A stretch of DNA of 41,235 bases from an uncultured Prevotellaceae bacterium (GCA_900320055.1 ONQS01000020.1:1-41235); one strand, 5' to 3'; shown: positions 32,858 through 40,166, numbered from the stretch's first letter. A program made the numbers and translations. Notes: generated from the letters alone by a model not told the origin.

Positions 32858-33282
32858 ATCCTATCGAGATATTTAGCGATGCGAGCCGCCAGATCATCAC
32901 CACGGTTGATGCGGCCATTCTTCTCCATACACACGATAGTCACCACCGCACTCACGACAGGCTCAGCGCCAGGCTTCTTGAAGATATCCTGATGGAAAAT
33001 GAAGCGGGCGCCCTCACGTTCGACCCACAGGGCACTCAGCATCACATCACCGCTGCGCAAGGGCGTGTGGTAGTCGATGGTCATACGCTTAACCACAGGA
33101 ATGAGACCATCGCTGGTGAGACTGCCAAAGGGTATGCCCTCGCGCTTGACAAAGGCATGCCTGGTGTGCTCCAGATAATGAAGGTAAATGGCATTGTTGA
33201 CGATGCCCTCGCTATCCAATTCGTAGTCACGCACGCCGATCTCGAGCATGAAGATGTATTTGTCAGTGTTCATAGTCACCAT
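32854..33282 (-). CDS. Acyl-CoA thioesterase, hot-dog fold (4HBT family)
   Basis: The 142-residue protein has the 4-hydroxybenzoyl-CoA thioesterase pattern: 'VRDYELDSEGIVNNAIYLHY' (about residues 18-37, the Asp/Asn active-site region) and 'LEHTRHAFV'. It resembles FadM/YbgC-type enzymes that hydrolyse short acyl-CoAs; the substrate is unknown. A second start at 33273 ('MNTDKYIF') is equally plausible. It overlaps dprA by 4 nt. A -7 box is present at 33299-33306. Confidence 0.88.
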   Translation of the reverse strand: MVTMNTDKYIFMLEIGVRDYELDSEGIVNNAIYLHYLEHTRHAFVKREGIPFGSLTSDGLIPVVKRMTIDYHTPLRSGDVMLSALWVEREGARFIFHQDIFKKPGAEPVVSAVVTIVCMEKNGRINRGDDLAARIAKYLDRI

Positions 33283-33298
33283 ATATGATTACAATCAG

Positions 33299-33306
33299 CA
33301 AAGGTA
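33299..33306 (-). promoter_or_regulatory. -7 box of the thioesterase-dprA pair
   Basis: The minus strand reads TACCTTTG, 16 nt before the ATG at 33282. The nearest TTG lies only 12 bp upstream, so the -33 element is atypical. Confidence 0.55.
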
Positions 33307-33381
33307 ATGAAAATACTCCAATCATCCATGCCATCGTGGCATCTTTTCAAGGGCAGGAGATTCCCGTGGCATGAGATGACT

Positions 33382-33472
33382 GCCCCCACCATTAATCGGG
33401 TGAGCGGTGTAAAGCCTGTGGAGGGTGATGACGGCGGCAGAGCCACCGCCCACGGGATAAATGCCGAGGAGG
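33382..33472 (+). repeat. Dispersed repeat, copy B
   Basis: The core 33404-33472 matches copy A at 30205-30270. The left flank (33382-33403) matches the reverse complement of the copy A flank at about 21 of 23 bases. The 331-nt gap 33283-33613 holds this repeat, the thioesterase promoter and the rpmB-operon terminator, but no gene. Confidence 0.65.
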
Positions 33473-33548
33473 CGAGGTTCTCGCTGAGCGGGGATGATGA
33501 GCGGACGTTGATGGGGATACTCACGGCTCAGAAGTGCCGCATAACGAA

Positions 33549-33584
33549 GCCTGCCCGCGGCTCAAATCGAGCGTGCGGGCAGGC
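33549..33584 (-). terminator. Terminator of the rpmB-rpmG-bL38 operon
   Basis: A perfect 10-bp GC-rich stem GCCTGCCCGC (33549-33558)/GCGGGCAGGC (33575-33584). On the minus strand it is followed by TTCGTTAT. It lies 30 nt after the last gene. Confidence 0.65.
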
Positions 33585-33613
33585 CCATATCCTATGATTG
33601 TGACGTGAAGATA

Positions 33614-33763
33614 TTACTTCAGCCAATCCTGTACCTTGTCGTTGGGGACCATGCGCTCCTCAAACACGTAAGCGCCAGTCTTCTCGGAGCGGACCATCTT
33701 GATCACCTTGCTCCATGAGCGTCCTTCACCAGTCTGAAGGGTTGCAACTACTTTCTTTGCCAT
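33614..33763 (-). CDS. DUF4295 protein, probable ribosomal protein bL38
   Basis: This 49-residue basic protein was found by eye; it is too short for many gene finders. It starts 'MAKKVVATLQTGEGRSW' and ends 'VPNDKVQDWLK'. It matches DUF4295, which in Bacteroidetes always follows rpmG. The Flavobacterium johnsoniae ribosome structure identified the product as a lineage-specific 50S protein named bL38, which fits this position. It begins 36 nt after the rpmG stop. In many Bacteroidales ftsY follows next; here it does not. Confidence 0.92.
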   Translation of the reverse strand: MAKKVVATLQTGEGRSWSKVIKMVRSEKTGAYVFEERMVPNDKVQDWLK

Positions 33764-33799
33764 AAAATTATATAGTCATTAAAGGGGGTTGTACGTTTT

Positions 33800-33988
33800 T
33801 TACTTGATTTCCTTGTGAACGGTCATGCGTTTCAGATAGGGGTTGTATTTCTTGAGTTCCAAACGCTCGGTGGTGTTCTTGCGGTTCTTGGTCGTGATGT
33901 AACGGCTGATGCCGGGAACGCCAGTACCCTTCTGCTCGGTGCACTCGAGGATCACTTGCACGCGGTCGCCTTTTGCTTTCTTTGCCAT
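33800..33988 (-). CDS. rpmG: Large ribosomal subunit protein bL33
   Basis: The 62-residue protein matches bL33: '[20 protein letters not shown]' (about residues 9-28), '[25 protein letters not shown]' (in pieces). It has a single cysteine, so it is the zinc-free C- form. It sits 18 nt after rpmB and 36 nt before the bL38 gene. Confidence 0.96.
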   Translation of the reverse strand: MAKKAKGDRVQVILECTEQKGTGVPGISRYITTKNRKNTTERLELKKYNPYLKRMTVHKEIK

Positions 33989-34006
33989 AATACAGTTGCT
34001 CCTTTC

Positions 34007-34264
34007 TTACTTGTTGATAACTTGGATTTCAGTGAGGTGTCCGTCCTCGGCAGCCTTCTTGAGGGCAGCGTCGAGACCCATCTTGTTAATGTTGCGCAAG
34101 CCTGATGCCGAAACGGTCAAGCGAATCCACTGTCCCTGCTCGGGCCAATAGAACTTGCGATTGAAGACGTTAACGTTGAATTTACGTTTCGTCCTGCGCT
34201 TTGAGTGCGATACGTTGTTGCCCGTGATCGCCTTCTTTCCGGTGATTTGACAAACTTTAGACAT
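34007..34264 (-). CDS. rpmB: Large ribosomal subunit protein bL28
   Basis: The 85-residue protein begins '[20 protein letters not shown]' (typical 'C.(I/V).GK.....G.NVSHS') and continues '[19 protein letters not shown]', then '[20 protein letters not shown]'. Only one Cys is present, so it is a zinc-free form. It heads the rpmB-rpmG-bL38 operon, whose best promoter lies 418 nt upstream. Confidence 0.96.
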   Translation of the reverse strand: MSKVCQITGKKAITGNNVSHSKRRTKRKFNVNVFNRKFYWPEQGQWIRLTVSASGLRNINKMGLDAALKKAAEDGHLTEIQVINK

Positions 34265-34310
34265 AGTTTCTCTAATTTTTTGTTATTGTTCTTGTATTTA
34301 CTGTTCTCAA

Positions 34311-34560
34311 TCAGAATAAGATCCGCGAACCATGCCTGCCTGTGCACACAAAAAACACAGGCGCAGCACAATATTCCGGAAATTTGCCGTCTCGACAACC
34401 ACCAGATCGAACTCTGTGACGTCGGTTTCTACAAATTTCTCGAGTGTGGACATCTCAACATCAAAAGGGCGCCCTACCCCTACCGGCGTGAGAAGTTCAC
34501 CGGCAAATCGGGATGGAACATCTGTTGGGTGTCTCGCTCGTTTAATATCGTCCTACGCTT
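34311..34560 (-). other. Coding-like stretch in the long rpmB leader, not recognised
   Basis: One minus-strand frame is open from a TAG near 34556 to a stop near 34313. It reads protein-like, for example 'FAGELLTPVGVGRPFDVEM' and 'STLEKFVETDVTEFDLVVVE'. The only ATG (about 34455) would give 48 residues. It lies between the rpmB promoter (34683-34713) and rpmB. It could be a gene remnant, an upstream ORF or chance; the early codons (CGA, GGG) are unlike the neighbours. Confidence 0.25.
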
Positions 34561-34682
34561 GACTGCCAGGCACTTAGCATCATAGCCATGACATCGAAGT
34601 TTCAACGATCAAGTGTCACACTCTTGACTTGACTAACGCATGAGCATCCAGGCCAGCAAGACATGTGCCGCGAAATCGGCTG

Positions 34683-34713
34683 CAAAGTTAGATACAATTT
34701 TTGAACTACACAA
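34683..34713 (-). promoter_or_regulatory. Promoter of the rpmB-rpmG-bL38 operon
   Basis: On the minus strand TTG (34713-34711), a 20 bp spacer and TAACTTTG (34690-34683). It implies a 5' leader of about 410 nt, unusually long for a ribosomal operon of this size. The stretch 34714-34948 shows no gene. Confidence 0.7.
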
Positions 34714-34948
34714 CACATTTACAACACTTTTCTTTATTTTTTTATCTTATGACCCCACAAGGAACAAGGCCGAGCATCGCATGACAAGCGTCTGAATTCC
34801 GAAACGAAAATTACCCGAGCCTAATCCGGTCGATGGGGACACGTGGGCGCCAAACACCGCCAACAGGTGTAGAATCGACGTCGAGCGATGCGATGGGCGG
34901 CTATTTACAGAAAGAAATAATTTTTTTTTGAAAATTTCATCATTTTGT

Positions 34949-34979
34949 TTTGTAAATTCAAAAAATGTGTTTACCTTTG
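34949..34979 (+). promoter_or_regulatory. Consensus promoter of a short transcript
   Basis: TTTG (34949-34952), a 19 bp spacer and TACCTTTG (34972-34979). No annotated gene follows on this strand before the terminator at 35087. Confidence 0.8.
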
Positions 34980-34984
34980 TGCAC

Positions 34985-35114
34985 TCAAGCAAATTCATAG
35001 ACTATGGAATGAAAATTGTTTTATCGCAAGCTGTGAAGCCGCGTATGACTTTAAGTGCTTAGTAATGGTTTGTTTTACAGAACGATAACCCGGGTAAATC
35101 ACCCGGGTTTTTCG
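34985..35114 (+). ncRNA. Putative small RNA or micro-mRNA of about 130 nt
   Basis: The unit is defined by a consensus promoter at 34949-34979 and a strong intrinsic terminator at 35087-35114. Inside is a 17-codon ORF (35009-35062) reading 'MKIVLSQAVKPRMTLSA'. The genes on both sides are on the other strand (rpmB operon and the winged-helix gene), so this is not a leader of either. Whether the RNA or the peptide is the product is unknown. Confidence 0.6.
35087..35114 (+). terminator. Intrinsic terminator of the short transcript
   Basis: A perfect 9-bp stem AACCCGGGT (35087-35095)/ACCCGGGTT (35101-35109) with a 5-nt loop, followed by TTTTC. Confidence 0.88.
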
Positions 35115-35160
35115 ATTATTAGCCTTCATTGCTTCACGCCAGGTTCTTATCCAACGACAA

Positions 35161-35189
35161 TGATGGCGCGGAAGCCTTCCACGCCATCA
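35161..35189. terminator. Hairpin after the winged-helix gene (possible terminator)
   Basis: TGATGGCG (35161-35168)/CGCCATCA (35182-35189) with an inner GGAAG/CTTCC pairing. It lies about 65 nt beyond the minus-strand stop; no T run follows on that strand. Confidence 0.45.
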
Positions 35190-35253
35190 CTGCTATATCG
35201 GGATAAAAAAATACGACTCTAATTGAAGTGTGTCGATGCTGTTTACAATAATA

Positions 35254-35460
35254 TTAGCGCAGCGATACCTCGATGTCGTCCTTGCCCTCGGCAAAATTGA
35301 GTTTGCCTTCCTTGGCAAGCCAACCCAGAGCGCAATGCATCTCGTTGACTTTGAGTTTAGAAGCCTTACGCAGTTCCTTCAAAGTGAGCGCCTTCTGCGC
35401 ATCGTTCAGGGCGTTCCACACGAGGCCTGCCCATGTACCAATGTTTTCTACGTTGATCAT
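35254..35460 (-). CDS. Winged helix-turn-helix protein (PF10771/DUF2582-like)
   Basis: The ATG at 35460 gives 68 residues ('INVENIGTWAGLVWNAL' start); an upstream in-frame start at 35499 is less likely. The helices 'LTLKELRKASKL' and 'VNEMHCALGWLAKEGKL' form the winged-helix core, followed by a short beta wing ('NFAEGKDDIEVSL'). The family is common in Bacteroidetes; targets are unknown. Its promoter (-7 TACCTTTG, 35523-35516) is preceded by TATGCAA-type sites, which may be autoregulatory operators. Confidence 0.85.
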   Translation of the reverse strand: MINVENIGTWAGLVWNALNDAQKALTLKELRKASKLKVNEMHCALGWLAKEGKLNFAEGKDDIEVSLR

Positions 35461-35515
35461 AAAAATTAAACCTTTAATAAAACAATCAATAGTTAGCAAA
35501 TACTAAAAATCGCAG

Positions 35516-35523
35516 CAAAGGTA
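35516..35523 (-). promoter_or_regulatory. -7 box of the winged-helix gene
   Basis: The minus strand reads TACCTTTG, 55 nt before the ATG. A TTG lies 22 bp upstream. Confidence 0.6.
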
Positions 35524-35564
35524 ATCGATTTTTGAAAAACCCTTGCAAGAAATGATGCAAAAAC

Positions 35565-35606
35565 TTATGCAAATGACTGAAAACGGTTATGCAACAGTTG
35601 CATAAC
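35565..35606. promoter_or_regulatory. Operator-like TTATGCAA cluster with a 21-bp palindrome
   Basis: GTTATGCAA (35586-35594), CAG, TTGCATAAC (35598-35606) is a perfect palindrome with a 3-bp centre. A further half-site TTATGCAA lies at 35565-35572 and ATGCAA at 35555-35560. It sits 40-80 bp upstream of the winged-helix promoter and just beyond the stop of the lipoprotein gene, so it could also be the latter's hairpin. Confidence 0.5.
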
Positions 35607-35627
35607 GAGTCCTATGGACATCCTGAT

Positions 35628-36512
35628 TCAGAAGCACACACCGCCCAGCAGTCGGTACAGGTCAAGCGTATTAGTGAAGTCGGTGCGTTGTCCTTCGGTC
35701 AACATCTTCACGTGATGGATGCCTCGCGAACTGTGCAGTTTCATGACTCCCCAATGGCAATGGGCCAGGGCATAGACCAGATCACGGTCATCGTTTTTCA
35801 GCACTTGGTCGAAGGCTTCCCAGTACACGTCTTCCGATACCTTGCCCTGCTCGACCTGCGATGGATAGAACGTATAGTCAAATCCATCGATGGTAAAAAT
35901 CACTTGGTCAAGGCCCAGGGGGTCGTCGGCACAATACAGCAGGCACAGGCGCAAGGGCCCGGGCGTGCCGTCAGGATTGTTGGCAAAGGAGAAGAAGACC
36001 TCGTTGCTGCCTCGCTCCCAAGTCACATATTTGGAAGCGCAATCGCCGCTCGCCGAGACCGCAAATCCAGGCATCAGTTGGTCGATCGTGGCAGTGACAG
36101 GCACATCGCGCCATCTCATGCGCCGACCGATGTCGGTCAGCGAATAGTCTTCGGCCAGCAGAGCGTCGAGAGCGGCTTGCTCCTCGGGGGTCTTGCTCGT
36201 GTGCTGCTGGCCAGGCTTCACACGACGGCCAGCGACGGCAGTGCTGTCGATTGCTTCGCCCCTGACCACATCTACGGAGCCCCACAACTCGCCAGTGGTG
36301 TCCCAGGGGTCGGCCTTGGGCTCGGCTTTGCGCGAGAGTTGCTCTTGAAGTTTTTTCATCGCCTTGGCGCGCTCCCTCTCGGGGTGCAGTCGGCGGACAT
36401 CACGCTGGACCACGGGGTCCTTGTCATCATCATCACCTGTGGGGCAAGCCATGCCCACAGGTGCGACAAGCCACACCAATAGCCATATCACTATGTACTT
36501 ATTCCATCTCAT
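35628..36512 (-). CDS. Putative surface lipoprotein, unknown function
   Basis: The 294-residue protein begins with a membrane-targeting segment ('YIVIWLLVWLVAPVGMAC') and the mature start 'CPTGDDDDKD'. The cysteine lacks a canonical lipobox, but the acidic run right after it resembles the Bacteroidetes lipoprotein export signal for surface display. An Arg/Glu/Lys-rich linker follows (about residues 40-70). The C-terminal half is globular ('WERGSNEVFFSFANN', 'YPSQVEQGKVSEDVY', 'HCHWGVMKLHSSRG'). No family was recognised. It is 54 nt downstream of cinA and probably in its operon. Confidence 0.7.
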   Translation of the reverse strand: MRWNKYIVIWLLVWLVAPVGMACPTGDDDDKDPVVQRDVRRLHPERERAKAMKKLQEQLSRKAEPKADPWDTTGELWGSVDVVRGEAIDSTAVAGRRVKPGQQHTSKTPEEQAALDALLAEDYSLTDIGRRMRWRDVPVTATIDQLMPGFAVSASGDCASKYVTWERGSNEVFFSFANNPDGTPGPLRLCLLYCADDPLGLDQVIFTIDGFDYTFYPSQVEQGKVSEDVYWEAFDQVLKNDDRDLVYALAHCHWGVMKLHSSRGIHHVKMLTEGQRTDFTNTLDLYRLLGGVCF

Positions 36513-36566
36513 TATCTATGTAATAATCGCGATTGATAGAGCCCATAGGGGCATCAAACGGTTAGA

Positions 36567-37802
36567 TTAAAGCAGGGATAACAGCAGCAGTTGGGCCTCG
36601 AGTGTGGCACGTGTGATGACACGGTCTCGGTCGCCTGGCAACTGCTTGACTTGGGCCACAACACGGTCGCCGCACTTGGCCGCCATCCACACGGTTCCCA
36701 CGGGCTTGGTGGGTGTGCCGCCACCCGGTCCGGCAATGCCGCTGGTGGCAATGGCGCAGTCGGTACCGATGGCACGGCAAGCGCCCTCGGCCATCTGGCG
36801 CACAACAGGTTCGCTCACCACGCCGTGGTCGATAATGTCCTGCTCGTTGACGCCCAGCAGGTCGATCTTCACCTCGTTGGCATAACTGACGACTGCGCCC
36901 TTGAAGTAGTCGCTGCTGCCAGCGATGCTGGTAATCTCGTGGGCAATATTGCCACCGGTACAACTCTCGGCCGTGGATAACGTGAGGCCGCGTTCGCGCA
37001 GACGGTCGCCCAAAATCTCAGGCAAGCGCTTATCGCCGTCGGCAATAATGTGACCGCCCAGGATGTCGTGCAACTGGCGCGAGAGGCGGTCCATGTCGGC
37101 ATTGATCTGGTCGCGGTCGGTCGAGGTACCCGTCAGGCGCAGACGGATGATGCCACCCTCGGGTAGATATGCCAGGTGGATGCCGTGCAGCATCTGGCGC
37201 TCAAACTCGTCAAGTTGCATGGCCAGCGCCGACTCGATGATGCCTGTCACGACAAAGGTGCGGAACTCGATGTCCTCACCGTCGTTGTATCGGGCCAGCA
37301 ACTGCGGGATGACGGCACGCTCCATCATCGCCTTGAGTTCAAAGGGCACTCCAGGCATGCTCACCAGCACCTTGCCGTCACGCTCAAACCACATAAGCGG
37401 CGCGGTGCCTACCTCGTTCTGGATGACACGGCACGACGAGGGAACCATCGCCTGCAGGCGGGTGTACTCGTTGAGGGTGAGGTGGCGACGTTCCATCACC
37501 ATGCGCACATTGGCCTCAACAGCCTTGTCAAGGACCAACTCGCCGCCGAAGTAGCGGCATAGGGTCGGCTTGGTGATGTCGTCCTTGGTCGGGCCTAGGC
37601 CTCCGGTCATCAAGACAACGTCGGTCTGGTCAAATGCGCGGTCGATGGCGAGTTTAATCTGCTCGGCATCGTCGGGGACTACCTGCACGGTGTTCACGTC
37701 CCAGCCGCGCGGAGTCATGTGGCGGGCAATCCAGCCCGAATTGGTATCGGTGACCTGCCCGATCAGCAACTCGTCACCTATGGCTATAATGCTGTATTTC
37801 AT
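36567..37802 (-). CDS. cinA: CinA: NMN deamidase / ADP-ribose pyrophosphatase-type protein
   Basis: CinA proteins recycle pyridine nucleotides and are induced with competence in some bacteria. The 411-residue protein has the N-terminal COG1058/MoCF domain ('AIGDELLIGQVTDTNSGWI' about residues 7-25, 'LMTGGLGPTKDDITKPTL', 'LVSMPGVPFELKAMM'). The C-terminal PncC deamidase domain has 'TAESCTGGNIAHEIT', 'YFKGAVVSYANEVK' and 'TSGIAGPGGGTPTKPVGTVW'. The heptamer repeat array begins 1 nt upstream of its ATG. It may be read from the lipoprotein promoter at 38595-38602. Confidence 0.95.
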   Translation of the reverse strand: MKYSIIAIGDELLIGQVTDTNSGWIARHMTPRGWDVNTVQVVPDDAEQIKLAIDRAFDQTDVVLMTGGLGPTKDDITKPTLCRYFGGELVLDKAVEANVRMVMERRHLTLNEYTRLQAMVPSSCRVIQNEVGTAPLMWFERDGKVLVSMPGVPFELKAMMERAVIPQLLARYNDGEDIEFRTFVVTGIIESALAMQLDEFERQMLHGIHLAYLPEGGIIRLRLTGTSTDRDQINADMDRLSRQLHDILGGHIIADGDKRLPEILGDRLRERGLTLSTAESCTGGNIAHEITSIAGSSDYFKGAVVSYANEVKIDLLGVNEQDIIDHGVVSEPVVRQMAEGACRAIGTDCAIATSGIAGPGGGTPTKPVGTVWMAAKCGDRVVAQVKQLPGDRDRVITRATLEAQLLLLSLL

Positions 37803-37803
37803 T

Positions 37804-37941
37804 TAGTTGTTAGTTGCTAGTTGTTAGTTGCTAGTTGTTAGTTGCTAGTTGTTAGTTGTTAGTTGTTAGTTGCTAGTTGTTAGTTGTTAGTTGCTAGTTG
37901 CTAGTTGCTAGTTGTTAGTTGTTAGTTGCTAGTTGTTAGTG
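37804..37941. repeat. 19-unit heptanucleotide tandem repeat (TAGTTGT/TAGTTGC)
   Basis: Nineteen perfect 7-mers (37804-37936) differ only at the last base: T,C,T,C,T,C,T,T,T,C,T,T,C,C,C,T,T,C,T, followed by a partial TAGTG. On the minus strand it is an (R)CAACTA-type array ending directly at the cinA start codon. It occupies the whole gap between the lipoprotein and cinA. Confidence 0.97.
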
Positions 37942-37958
37942 CTGACTGTTCTCTTTTA

Positions 37959-38567
37959 TTACTTCAGTGACGGGATTTCCCGAGCGGGCCAGCCGTAGTC
38001 CTGATAGTACTTAACGGCCAATTCATGGGCCTTGACGTAGTCGGCAATCTGAGTGGCGCGGAACTCCTCGCGCTTCTCGGCGTTGCTGTAGATGGCCTGG
38101 AAGGCGTCAAACTTGTCTCCAAAGATGCGCTTGGCGCTCGGCAAGTAATTAGAGCCGTCGCCCACTTGGTCAAATCCTGTGACGCTATAGCCTGTCCCCT
38201 CGATATGCTGAATGGTCATCATTCCGGGATGGGCACCGCCCGAAACCGTCTTGAGCGTGTCGCTGGCCACATTATAATTAAACACCCAGAAGTCGCCCCA
38301 AACGAGCACGCTGTCGGGGTTGGAATCGTCGAGTTCCACGACCTGAATGCAGGGAATGGCCACCTCGCCAGGGGCGTACTGTGGGGCTATCGAGTCGGTC
38401 AGATACATCCTGATGGCATCCTCGCAGTCACCTGGGCGGCACTCGTCGGCAATTTCTGCTATCTGTTCATTACTATTGTCGCTGTTATGACACGAAGTAA
38501 TGCTCCCCGCGCCACAAAGCAGCACAGCCGCCAGCATCCACAATTTCATCTTATTCATAGTATGCAT
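37959..38567 (-). CDS. Putative lipoprotein, unknown function
   Basis: The 202-residue protein (ATG at 38567; alternatives at 38558 and 38549) has a lipoprotein signal ending 'GSITSC' with a clear lipobox. The mature part is acidic, with 'CRPGDCEDAIRMYL' (a Cys pair), 'VLVWGDFWVFNYN' and a C-terminal helical part 'AEKREEFRATQIADYVKAHE'. A NTF2-like fold is possible but not established. It has its own promoter and is the first gene of the minus-strand unit with cinA. Confidence 0.75.
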   Translation of the reverse strand: MHTMNKMKLWMLAAVLLCGAGSITSCHNSDNSNEQIAEIADECRPGDCEDAIRMYLTDSIAPQYAPGEVAIPCIQVVELDDSNPDSVLVWGDFWVFNYNVASDTLKTVSGGAHPGMMTIQHIEGTGYSVTGFDQVGDGSNYLPSAKRIFGDKFDAFQAIYSNAEKREEFRATQIADYVKAHELAVKYYQDYGWPAREIPSLK

Positions 38568-38594
38568 TGATTATTTTTTTCTGTAATAGCGCCG

Positions 38595-38602
38595 CAAATT
38601 TA
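38595..38602 (-). promoter_or_regulatory. -7 box of the lipoprotein-cinA unit
   Basis: The minus strand reads TAAATTTG, 27 nt before the ATG at 38567. It lies back to back with the protease -7 box at 38626-38633. Confidence 0.6.
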
Positions 38603-38625
38603 CTTCTAATTCCCGAAATTGGGTG

Positions 38626-38633
38626 TATATTTG
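38626..38633 (+). promoter_or_regulatory. -7 box of the M48 protease gene
   Basis: TATATTTG, 23 nt before the ATG at 38657. The -33 element is weak. Confidence 0.6.
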
Positions 38634-38656
38634 TGGTAAGAAATAAAACTAAGATT

Positions 38657-39892
38657 ATGGCAAAGACGTTGTTACTGTTGATTATCGCATTTGTCGCGCT
38701 GGATTTTGTCTTGAGCAGCGTGCTGTCGTGGCTCAACACACGGTGGATGACCCATCCCGTGCCGCCCGAACTGGAAGGGCTGTACGACGAGGAGAAGTAC
38801 CGCAAGCAGCAGGACTATATGCGCACCAACAAGCGCGTGTCGCTCGTGGCCCGCTGCGTGTCGTTCGCGTTGACACTCGTTATCCTGGGCTGCGGCCTGC
38901 TGGGCTGGCTCGATAACCAGTGCAAGGCGTGGACCGATGTGCCCGTGCTGCAGGTGATCCTGTTTCTGGTCATCTACAACCTGTTCAATACAGTGATCGC
39001 GCTGCCGTTCAGTTACTACTCGACCTTTGTCATCGAGGAGCGCTTCGGCTTCAACCGCACAACGCACAAGACCTTCTGGCTCGATGCGTTGAAGTCCTTC
39101 GTCGTCTCGACCGCAATCAGCGCCGTGCTGCTGGGAGTGGTCTACTGGCTGTACCAGACCTTCGGTCAGCAGTTCTGGATCTGGGCCACGCTGGTCGTTG
39201 CCGTGTTTATCGTGTTCTTCTCGATGTTCTACAGCAACCTGATCGTGCCCCTATTCAACAAGCAGACGCCGCTGCCCGAGGGCGAACTGCGCGACGCCAT
39301 CACGGCGGCGGTAGAGAGTTTTGGCTCCAAGTTCAAAGACATCTACATCATCGACGGCAGCAAGCACTCGACCAAGGCCAACGCCTACTTCACGGGCTTC
39401 GGCCCCAAAAAGCGCATCGTGCTCTACGACACGCTGCAGGACCAGATGACCAACGACGAGATTGTCGCCGTGCTGGCCCACGAGTTTGGCCATTACAAGC
39501 ACCGCGACACGTTCAAGAACATGTTTATCTCAATAGCGATGGTGGCCGTGAACCTGTTCGTATTCTCGCTGCTGGTGAGCAATCCCGACCTGCCCGCCGC
39601 CCTGGGAGGCACCGCCCCGTCGTTTATCCTGGCGATGATCGCCTTCTCGCTGCTGCTATCGCCCATCGACATCCTGCTCAACCCCGCCAGCAACGCCATC
39701 TCACGCCGTGCCGAGTACCGCGCCGACGCCTACGCAGCCGAGCACGGCCATGGCGAGACCTTGATCAGCGGCCTCAAGAAACTAGCCAGCCATGGGCTGA
39801 GCAACCTCACGCCCCACCCCCTCGTCGTCTGGTTCAGTTACAGCCACCCCACCCTGGCCCAACGCATCCGCGCCATCCGCACCCAACACTAA
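38657..39892 (+). CDS. M48 family (Ste24/CAAX-prenyl-protease-like) zinc metalloprotease
   Basis: From the ATG at 38657 the 411-residue protein starts with 'AKTLLLLIIAFVALDFVL', a first membrane helix. An upstream start at 38567 is rejected because it crosses the promoter. It has about seven membrane segments and the zinc site His275-Glu276-x-x-His279 ('AHEFGH'), with Glu353 in 'EYRAD' as third ligand. 'FNRTTHKTFWLD' and 'YTGFG'-like ('YFTGFGPKKR') match the Ste24 class. It is an inner-membrane protease probably involved in membrane-protein quality control. Confidence 0.93.
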   Translation: MAKTLLLLIIAFVALDFVLSSVLSWLNTRWMTHPVPPELEGLYDEEKYRKQQDYMRTNKRVSLVARCVSFALTLVILGCGLLGWLDNQCKAWTDVPVLQVILFLVIYNLFNTVIALPFSYYSTFVIEERFGFNRTTHKTFWLDALKSFVVSTAISAVLLGVVYWLYQTFGQQFWIWATLVVAVFIVFFSMFYSNLIVPLFNKQTPLPEGELRDAITAAVESFGSKFKDIYIIDGSKHSTKANAYFTGFGPKKRIVLYDTLQDQMTNDEIVAVLAHEFGHYKHRDTFKNMFISIAMVAVNLFVFSLLVSNPDLPAALGGTAPSFILAMIAFSLLLSPIDILLNPASNAISRRAEYRADAYAAEHGHGETLISGLKKLASHGLSNLTPHPLVVWFSYSHPTLAQRIRAIRTQH

Positions 39893-39975
39893 AACGACAG
39901 CCCAGATAAAAGGGAAACAACAAATACAATAAGTACAATGCTGGCCTGCACGTGGGATTTAAACGACAACTTGGA
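39892..39975 (+). repeat. Direct repeat copy 1 (non-coding)
   Basis: It shares with 40232-40315 the blocks AAACGACA, GATAAAAG, AATAAGTACAAT and AAACGACAACTT; the first and last blocks are 69 bp apart in both. It is AC-rich with no coding frame. Confidence 0.6.
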
Positions 39976-40158
39976 CAACTCAAACAACAAGTTAGTAGGC
40001 TTGTGTGGAAGGGCGGTTTGCGTCAAAAAGCAAAATCGGGTTGTATTGGTGATTTTACTAAGTCGTTGATTGTTAACGCCATGTCAAGGATCGCATTAAA
40101 TAAAGGGAGGGGCGGAACTGTTAACGAAATGTTAAAAGCACCAACATCTCTCTCGCTG

Positions 40159-40166
40159 CAAAGGTA
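40159..40166 (-). promoter_or_regulatory. Isolated -7-like box in the 39.9-40.7 kb gap
   Basis: The minus strand reads TACCTTTG, but the nearest TTG is 14 bp upstream and no gene follows on that strand. It could be the remains of a lost gene's promoter. Confidence 0.3.

Noticed and set aside
33307-33597. 96-codon open frame containing 'GVKPVEGDDGGR'
   Set aside because: The shared peptide comes from the dispersed DNA repeat also at 30205-30270; the two contexts differ and neither has a start region.
34401-34425. T-loop-like GAGTTCGATC on the minus strand suggesting a tRNA
   Set aside because: No acceptor or anticodon stem can be formed around it.
34747-34998. 83-codon minus-strand open frame
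   Set aside because: Its start lies within the short transcript's promoter and it has no conserved motif.
37804-37941. CRISPR-like regular repeat
   Set aside because: Units are 7 bp with no spacers; it is a simple tandem repeat.
38920-39909. 329-codon open frame on the plus strand
   Set aside because: It overlaps the M48 protease gene in another frame and is Arg/Pro-rich; a GC-biased shadow.
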